A DNA stretch of 64,000 nucleotides from positions 372,001 through 436,000 of the forward strand of contig NZ_CP028923.1 in assembly GCF_005166025.1 (NCBI RefSeq), in the 5' to 3' direction. This DNA comes from Mangrovivirga cuniculi. Its GTDB lineage: Bacteria; Bacteroidota; Bacteroidia; Cytophagales; Cyclobacteriaceae. Positions 59,712 to 64,000 of the stretch are shown here, one piece after another (positions within the stretch are counted from its first letter, which is position 1; each line of letters opens with the position of its first letter). Below the pieces are notes generated by a model that was given only the letters and a program-made list of their open reading frames with translations, searched no databases and was not told where the DNA came from. Made by a program: the position numbers and the translations under genes.

Positions 59712-61640
59712 CTAATCTTTTTCGAATCTTAAACTGACTTCTTCCAGGCTATCTTTATCACCCACTAAAGTTACCAGATCTCCTTTTCTAAGACGGGTAT
59801 AACCATGTGATATGATCAAATGCCCTCGTCTCTTAATTGATAAAACAATCACATCTGCCGGCAGGGAAATATCTCTTAATGCCATTCCATGAAGTTCATC
59901 ACTAACCAATTCCAGTTCGATGGTGTCCTGATGCTCCTGCATACCCAAAAGCAGGCTTGTTGCCTCCGGCGAACGAACGTAGTGATCCAAAAGAGACAAA
60001 ATAGCGGTCCCAGGCTCGATGATTTTTGCTCCCAACTCATGAAATTTATTGAAAAAATAGCGGTCGTTGAGTTTGACTACGATCCGGTCTATTCCAAACT
60101 TTTCATATACCTCTTCACATATTTGCAGGTTTTCTTCATCATTCCTCATCAGCACTATTGACTCTACTTTTTCCATTTCCAATGCGTCAAAATAGGTCTT
60201 GTTAAATTTTGGAATAATAACCTGGTCAAAGCCTTCTGTAATTCCATCAAGACTTTCATTTTCCAGCGTTACTATTTTAGCATTCCATTTATTCTCTTTA
60301 AGAACCTGGGATAAACTAATTGCTTGTCGATCATTGCCAAAAATCAAAACATCTCGTGATCCTTCAAATCCTTTTAGTGCACCTTTAGTATGTGCTTCTC
60401 CCGCTTTTTGGATATAATACTTATACAATGGAGGCCCGACAAACTGATTAATTACGATTAGGGCAATCATTGTTGTCGAAAATATTTGCTGCCATTCCCC
60501 AAAAACCACAAATGACTCAGTAGTCAATGATAATGCGACTCCTGCCTGTGTAATGTAAGGCATCCAGCTCCTCATTGTATTAGGCCAATTAAATCGGCTA
60601 AGGCGACCAACTGATACAGACCCGACAAAAAGTGCTATTATCCTAATAACAAAAAGGCCCAGTGCAATCGGCCAAACTTTCAACAAAACATCAACTGATA
60701 CAGATGCACCAGTCAGTGTAAAAAATATTAAATATATATATGGACCCAGGTCGTGAATTATTTTTGAGAAGGCTAATCTTTGACGACTGTAATTTGTAAC
60801 CTGGAAACTGGCAACTATACAGATTAATAGAGGTTCCAGGTAAACTTCTATATGAAAGAAATAATCGAAGACGTGTTTTACAAAATCAGTAAACCTGAAA
60901 ATCCCGAATCCAAAGAATAAAATTAAAGCTCCACTAGCTTTAAAGTTCAGGTTAAACCTTAACACTTTGTCTATCAATGCACCTAAAAAGTATCCAATTG
61001 TTATAGTTACGATTAGGTTTGCACATAATAAAAGAACAAACCAGCCACTAAATTCCTGACCGAGTAATAAAGATTGAACGATAGAAAAGCAGACTGCAAA
61101 AACCATTATAACCAGCACATCTTTTATCACAATCACACCCATAGAGATTCTGGTCAGAGGTCCATGTGCCCTCAATTCATTAACAACTGCTATGGCTGCT
61201 TCCGGGCTCCTGGTAATAAAAATGGTTGCAGCTAAGAGGCTAACGCCAAACTTAATCTCAGAAGATACTTCAGATAATACTTCCAGGTTATTTACCAACC
61301 AGTAAATCAGTGCGAAAGAAACCAGAAAAGTCACAACCATTTGGCCTAAGGTTTGCCAAAAAATAGCCTTCCCGGAAGACCGAAGCTCTTTTATCTTTAA
61401 TTCATTTCCTGCAGCAAAAGCGATAAATGCCAGGCACAGATCAAATAAATATTCGAGCCGGATAATTGAATGAGAAGGAATAAGATTAAAAATAAACGGT
61501 CCTGCAATTAAACCGGAAATCAAAAGGCCTGTAATCCGTGGAAGTCCTAATCGGCTCTGAATAAATTCAGCAATCTTCCAGGCAGCAATTGCCACAATCG
61601 CAAAACCCCCAAGTGCTACCCAAAAATTTAAATCAAACAT
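59712..61640 (-). CDS. CPA2-type cation:proton antiporter with TrkA domains
   Basis: A 642-residue protein. Residues 1-400 form about 12 TM helices of the KefB/CPA2 type, with LDLCLAFIAFAAGNE near 69-81 and SPEAAIAVVNEL near the ion pathway (about 145-156). Residues of about 430-550 are a TrkA-N (RCK) domain, and 565-640 a TrkA-C domain ending in KGDLVTLVGDKDSLEEV. The nucleotide loop reads IFGNDRQAIS in place of the usual GxGxxG, so NAD(H) control may be altered. It probably exports K+ or Na+ in exchange for protons. Monocistronic; 75 bp downstream of the Lrp gene. Confidence 0.85.
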   Translation of the reverse strand: MFDLNFWVALGGFAIVAIAAWKIAEFIQSRLGLPRITGLLISGLIAGPFIFNLIPSHSIIRLEYLFDLCLAFIAFAAGNELKIKELRSSGKAIFWQTLGQMVVTFLVSFALIYWLVNNLEVLSEVSSEIKFGVSLLAATIFITRSPEAAIAVVNELRAHGPLTRISMGVIVIKDVLVIMVFAVCFSIVQSLLLGQEFSGWFVLLLCANLIVTITIGYFLGALIDKVLRFNLNFKASGALILFFGFGIFRFTDFVKHVFDYFFHIEVYLEPLLICIVASFQVTNYSRQRLAFSKIIHDLGPYIYLIFFTLTGASVSVDVLLKVWPIALGLFVIRIIALFVGSVSVGRLSRFNWPNTMRSWMPYITQAGVALSLTTESFVVFGEWQQIFSTTMIALIVINQFVGPPLYKYYIQKAGEAHTKGALKGFEGSRDVLIFGNDRQAISLSQVLKENKWNAKIVTLENESLDGITEGFDQVIIPKFNKTYFDALEMEKVESIVLMRNDEENLQICEEVYEKFGIDRIVVKLNDRYFFNKFHELGAKIIEPGTAILSLLDHYVRSPEATSLLLGMQEHQDTIELELVSDELHGMALRDISLPADVIVLSIKRRGHLIISHGYTRLRKGDLVTLVGDKDSLEEVSLRFEKD

Positions 61641-61669
61641 ATTGCTGGCCTAAAAATTTTTTAAAAATA

Positions 61670-61697
61670 AAATCCCAGTCTAATATAAAAGGGATTT
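61670..61697 (-). terminator. Possible terminator of the Lrp/AsnC gene
   Basis: AAATCCC and GGGATTT arms with a 14-nt loop and a T-rich run on the minus strand. The loop is long, so strength is uncertain. Confidence 0.4.
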
Positions 61698-61715
61698 GAA
61701 TAAATTAAAATTGAA

Positions 61716-62186
61716 TTAATCAGGAATATGTATTGGGACTGCAGTATCAGTTTTAATATCATCCAAAATAAACCAACTATGGACCTGGGCAATATTTTCC
61801 ATTACAGCGAGCTTATTTACCACAAATTTTTGATAAGCATCCATATCATCTACACAAACCTTTAGTAAATAATCCATTACTCCAGCCATATGATAACACT
61901 CCATCACCTCTTTTAAAGGTAAAACCTCCTTCTCGAATTGCTCAATCATTGGTCTTTGATGGGAGGTTAGAGTCACTGACGCAAAAGCAAGTATTTCCTT
62001 TCCAATCTTTTTCCTGTCAACCAATGCCACATACTTCTTGATATATTTTTGCTTTTCAAGATACTTTATCCTTTCATAAACAGGAGTAATGCTTAAACCC
62101 ATTGAGGCAGCAAGTTCTTTCATAGTCAGTTTACCATTTTGCTGAAGGGCGTTAAGAATCCGGAGGTCTGTTAGATCTAATTTCAT
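61716..62186 (-). CDS. Lrp/AsnC-family transcriptional regulator
   Basis: A 156-residue regulator. Residues 1-60 are the winged helix-turn-helix (LDLTDLRILNALQQNGKLTMKELAASMGLSITPVYERIKYLE, split over 3-44). Residues of about 65-150 are the RAM domain, with GVMDYLLKVCVDDMDAYQKFVVNKL, which binds amino acids and forms dimers and octamers. It is divergent from the PLP sulfur-amino-acid gene, with an Lrp-type box between them, so local control is likely and self-control possible. Confidence 0.9.
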   Translation of the reverse strand: MKLDLTDLRILNALQQNGKLTMKELAASMGLSITPVYERIKYLEKQKYIKKYVALVDRKKIGKEILAFASVTLTSHQRPMIEQFEKEVLPLKEVMECYHMAGVMDYLLKVCVDDMDAYQKFVVNKLAVMENIAQVHSWFILDDIKTDTAVPIHIPD

Positions 62187-62237
62187 AAGATGGTCATAAA
62201 TATTTTTCTATAGGACAACCTAATCAGCTTTCAATAA

Positions 62238-62250
62238 AGAAAAATTTTCT
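62238..62250. promoter_or_regulatory. Lrp-type binding site
   Basis: AGAAAAATTTTCT matches 12 of the 13 core positions of the E. coli Lrp consensus YAGHAWATTWTDCTR (13 of 15 including flanks). It is 51 bp upstream of the lrp ATG and 95 bp upstream of the divergent PLP enzyme start. Confidence 0.55.
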
Positions 62251-62271
62251 ATTAAATGTAAAAAGAAATAA

Positions 62272-62286
62272 ACCTTTTCTAAAGGT
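62272..62286. promoter_or_regulatory. Perfect inverted repeat in the Lrp / PLP-enzyme intergenic region
   Basis: ACCTTT-TCT-AAAGGT, 6-bp arms with a 3-nt centre, 59 bp before the PLP-enzyme ATG. It may be a second operator; its sequence is not of the Lrp type. Confidence 0.4.
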
Positions 62287-62345
62287 AATGCATTTCTCCA
62301 TAATTATTTTCATACTGCGATAAGAACAACCCAAATAAGACATAT

Positions 62346-63587
62346 ATGAAGCCAGAAAGCTTAATGGTGAGTTACGGTTATAAGCCGGAATTATCTGAGG
62401 GAGCACTCAAGTGTCCGATTTTTTTAACGTCAACATTTGTTTTTAAAAATGCTGAGGAAGGTAAAGCTTTTTTTGAAGTAGCCTATGGACTCAGAGAGAA
62501 AGAAGAAAATGAGGAATTGGGATTAATCTACTCTCGTTTAAATAATCCGGATTTAGAAATTTTGGAAAACCGGTTAACCCTTTGGGATAACGCTGATGAT
62601 GCAGCTGTTTTTGAAAGTGGAATGTCAGCTATTAGTACTTCAATGCTGACTTTTTTAAACCCGGGAGATACTTTATTGTATTCAAATCCTCTTTACGGTG
62701 GCTCACATCACTTTATCAATCATGTATTAACCCGATTTGGTATTAATATCATTGATTTTAATGCAACCGATTCTAAAGCTGATATCCAGAAAAAACTGGA
62801 AGATAAAGGGCTTACTGATTCGGTTAAAATGATCTATGTCGAGACGCCGGGAAACCCAACCAACTCCTTGATTGACATCAATATGTGTTCTGAGCTTTCT
62901 AAGGAATTAAGCACTGAGGAATCAAAAACTTTATTTGTAGTAGACAACACCTATCTTGGACCGGTATGGCAGAACCCTTTGAACCTGGGTGCGGATCTCA
63001 TTGTATATTCTGCAACAAAATATATCGGAGGTCATAGTGATGTTATCGCTGGAGCAGTCTTGGGCAGTAGCGAATTGATGGCAGAAATAAAAGGGATGAG
63101 AACATTCCTCGGAAATATGGCCGGGCCTTGGACTGGCTGGTTATTAATGAGGAGCCTTGAAACTCTGAAAATGAGAATGGAAACTCAGGCAGTAAATGCT
63201 GCAAAAGTTGCTGAATTTTTAAACTCTCATCCAAAAGTTGAAAAGGTTTATTACCTCGGAAATTTATCTGCTGAAGAGAATCCAAAAGAATTTGAGATTT
63301 ATAAAAATCAATGTAAAGGACCGGGAGCAATGATCAGCTTTGATATTAGAGGTGGTGAAAAAGAGGCTTTCAAGTTTCTAAATAGCCTAAATCTAATAAC
63401 ACTAGCCGTATCGTTAGGAAGTACTGAAAGTTTAGCTGAACATCCGTTCAGTATGACTCATGCTGATGTTTCAACTGATATAAAAGAATCTGTATCGATT
63501 ACAGAAAAGCTTGTGCGATTAAGTATCGGTGTGGAAAATCCGGAGGATATAATTTCAGACATTAAGCAAGCACTGGATAGAATTTAA
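62346..63587 (+). CDS. Cys/Met metabolism PLP enzyme (cystathionine gamma-synthase / methionine gamma-lyase-like)
   Basis: A 413-residue fold-type I PLP enzyme of the gamma-family. The PLP lysine is K225 in YSATKYIGGHSDV. Other signature residues are FESGMSAIST (89-98), YVETPGNPTNSLIDI (164-178) and SLGSTESLAEHPFSMTHA near the C-terminus. It may make cystathionine or split methionine or cystathionine; sequence alone does not decide. The adjacent Lrp-family gene and Lrp box suggest amino-acid-responsive control. A bidirectional terminator follows. Confidence 0.88.
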   Translation: MKPESLMVSYGYKPELSEGALKCPIFLTSTFVFKNAEEGKAFFEVAYGLREKEENEELGLIYSRLNNPDLEILENRLTLWDNADDAAVFESGMSAISTSMLTFLNPGDTLLYSNPLYGGSHHFINHVLTRFGINIIDFNATDSKADIQKKLEDKGLTDSVKMIYVETPGNPTNSLIDINMCSELSKELSTEESKTLFVVDNTYLGPVWQNPLNLGADLIVYSATKYIGGHSDVIAGAVLGSSELMAEIKGMRTFLGNMAGPWTGWLLMRSLETLKMRMETQAVNAAKVAEFLNSHPKVEKVYYLGNLSAEENPKEFEIYKNQCKGPGAMISFDIRGGEKEAFKFLNSLNLITLAVSLGSTESLAEHPFSMTHADVSTDIKESVSITEKLVRLSIGVENPEDIISDIKQALDRI

Positions 63588-63609
63588 TACCCTTCTTCAA
63601 TAAACAACA

Positions 63610-63633
63610 AAAGGCTGTCGAATGACAGCCTTT
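63610..63633. terminator. Bidirectional terminator after the PLP enzyme
   Basis: AAAGGCTGTC/GACAGCCTTT stem with a 4-nt loop and a run of T on the right; a shorter T run exists on the minus strand for the convergent racemase gene. Confidence 0.88.
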
Positions 63634-63655
63634 TTTTATGCTTAAGTAATTTATG

Positions 63656-64000
63656 TTAATCTACAACCTTCTTTTCTATGTAGTTAGAATTTAAAATACT
63701 GAGGGCTCCCATATATTTTAAATTGAAAGCAACCAGATCACCAACTTTCATATCCCGATCGGTTTCTCCGAGATCAATAATCAGCATATCCGAACTAGCT
63801 CCGGAAATGGAAAGGTCATCATCTTCTGGAATTAAATAATCCGGATCGATATCAAGCAACCCAATATCAATAATGGCACGGTAACTACTCTGCCCATAGT
63901 CCTCTTCGTTTATTTTAAATGTTTCACCACTTGGGTTTTCATCTAAAACACCAATTGGGACTTTAGGCTTTTCAGTTATCTCAATTATCTCAGTATATAA
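63656..64000 (-). CDS. Alanine/ornithine racemase-family PLP protein, C-terminal part
   Basis: The last 114 residues of a gene entering from the right edge. Blocks GQSSYRAIIDIGLLDID, LIPEDDDLSISGASSDMLIIDLGETD and KVGDLVAFNLKYMGALSILNSNYIEK match the C-terminus of the alanine racemase-N family subgroup that includes clostridial ornithine racemase (Orr), where ILGASSDHLILD and VGDEIEF-like segments recur. The PLP lysine lies outside the window. Substrate is unassigned. A terminator shared with the convergent gene follows. Confidence 0.75.
   Translation of the reverse strand, partial: LYTEIIEITEKPKVPIGVLDENPSGETFKINEEDYGQSSYRAIIDIGLLDIDPDYLIPEDDDLSISGASSDMLIIDLGETDRDMKVGDLVAFNLKYMGALSILNSNYIEKKVVD

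Noticed and set aside
1-64000. CRISPR arrays, tRNA or rRNA genes, insertion sequences, prophage
   Set aside because: I saw no regularly spaced direct repeats, no cloverleaf-like intergenic segment, no transposase or integrase motifs and no phage genes. All gaps between genes are under 300 bp.

Overview
The window is ordinary chromosomal DNA of a low-GC member of the Bacteroidota. It is probably a marine or environmental Cytophagales-like bacterium; the phylum is confident and the order is a guess. The phylum call rests on many lipoproteins and DUF families typical of the group (DUF2807, DUF4412, DUF4856, DUF6263- and DUF6503-like proteins), a TonB-dependent receptor with a carboxypeptidase-regulatory-like domain, and repeated promoter -7 elements of the Bacteroidota form TAnnTTTG shortly upstream of starts. 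Genes are dense, often overlap by a few bases, and no gap between genes exceeds 300 bp. I see no rRNA, tRNA, insertion sequence, prophage or CRISPR array.

Layout: 1-186 is the N-terminus of trhO. 351-4915 holds a CHRD-like lipoprotein and a five-gene ABC-exporter-type operon with a DUF3299-like protein, possibly metal-linked. 4985-7701 holds a membrane histidine kinase, a thioesterase and a lipoprotein DJ-1/PfpI protein. 7691-12685 is a photolyase island: a 43-residue DUF2256 protein, a cryptochrome-DASH, a DUF429 protein and an FeS-BCP-like photolyase that lacks most iron-sulfur ligands, with a divergent SDR/DUF2867 gene. 12682-34788 is mixed housekeeping: TlpA-like protein, M14 peptidase, aspartyl protease-PDZ, pheA, glyA, tatC, rpiB, rbfA, a LolC/E-like permease, a SNF2 helicase, a frameshifted radA, a PLP deaminase, an RluA-type synthase, hemH. 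34913-44859 holds an M20 amidohydrolase, a cysteine desulfurase, glmM, mazG, an RND exporter and dgt.

44916-51906 is the most coherent accessory block: four tandem-domain universal stress proteins (one frameshifted), a TetR regulator with its own operator, a PAS histidine kinase, and a response regulator whose receiver is fused to a CRP/FNR-type DNA-binding module. Two divergent promoter regions in this block carry the same FNR-like palindrome (ATGAY-N4-ATCAT) at nearly the same distance from the rightward start codon. This suggests a self-contained regulon in which the kinase and hybrid regulator control themselves and the stress proteins.

51940-64000 holds glyS, then an iron-type operon (DUF4856 lipoprotein, imelysin-like protein, HTTM protein, TonB receptor) with a Fur-like inverted repeat at its promoter, a CPA2 antiporter, an Lrp/AsnC regulator divergent from a PLP sulfur-amino-acid enzyme with a good Lrp box between them, and the C-terminus of an alanine/ornithine racemase-family gene.

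Two genes (radA and one stress protein) are broken by what looks like loss of one base from a six-base C/G run. These may be sequencing errors or real slippage, and the sequence alone cannot decide.
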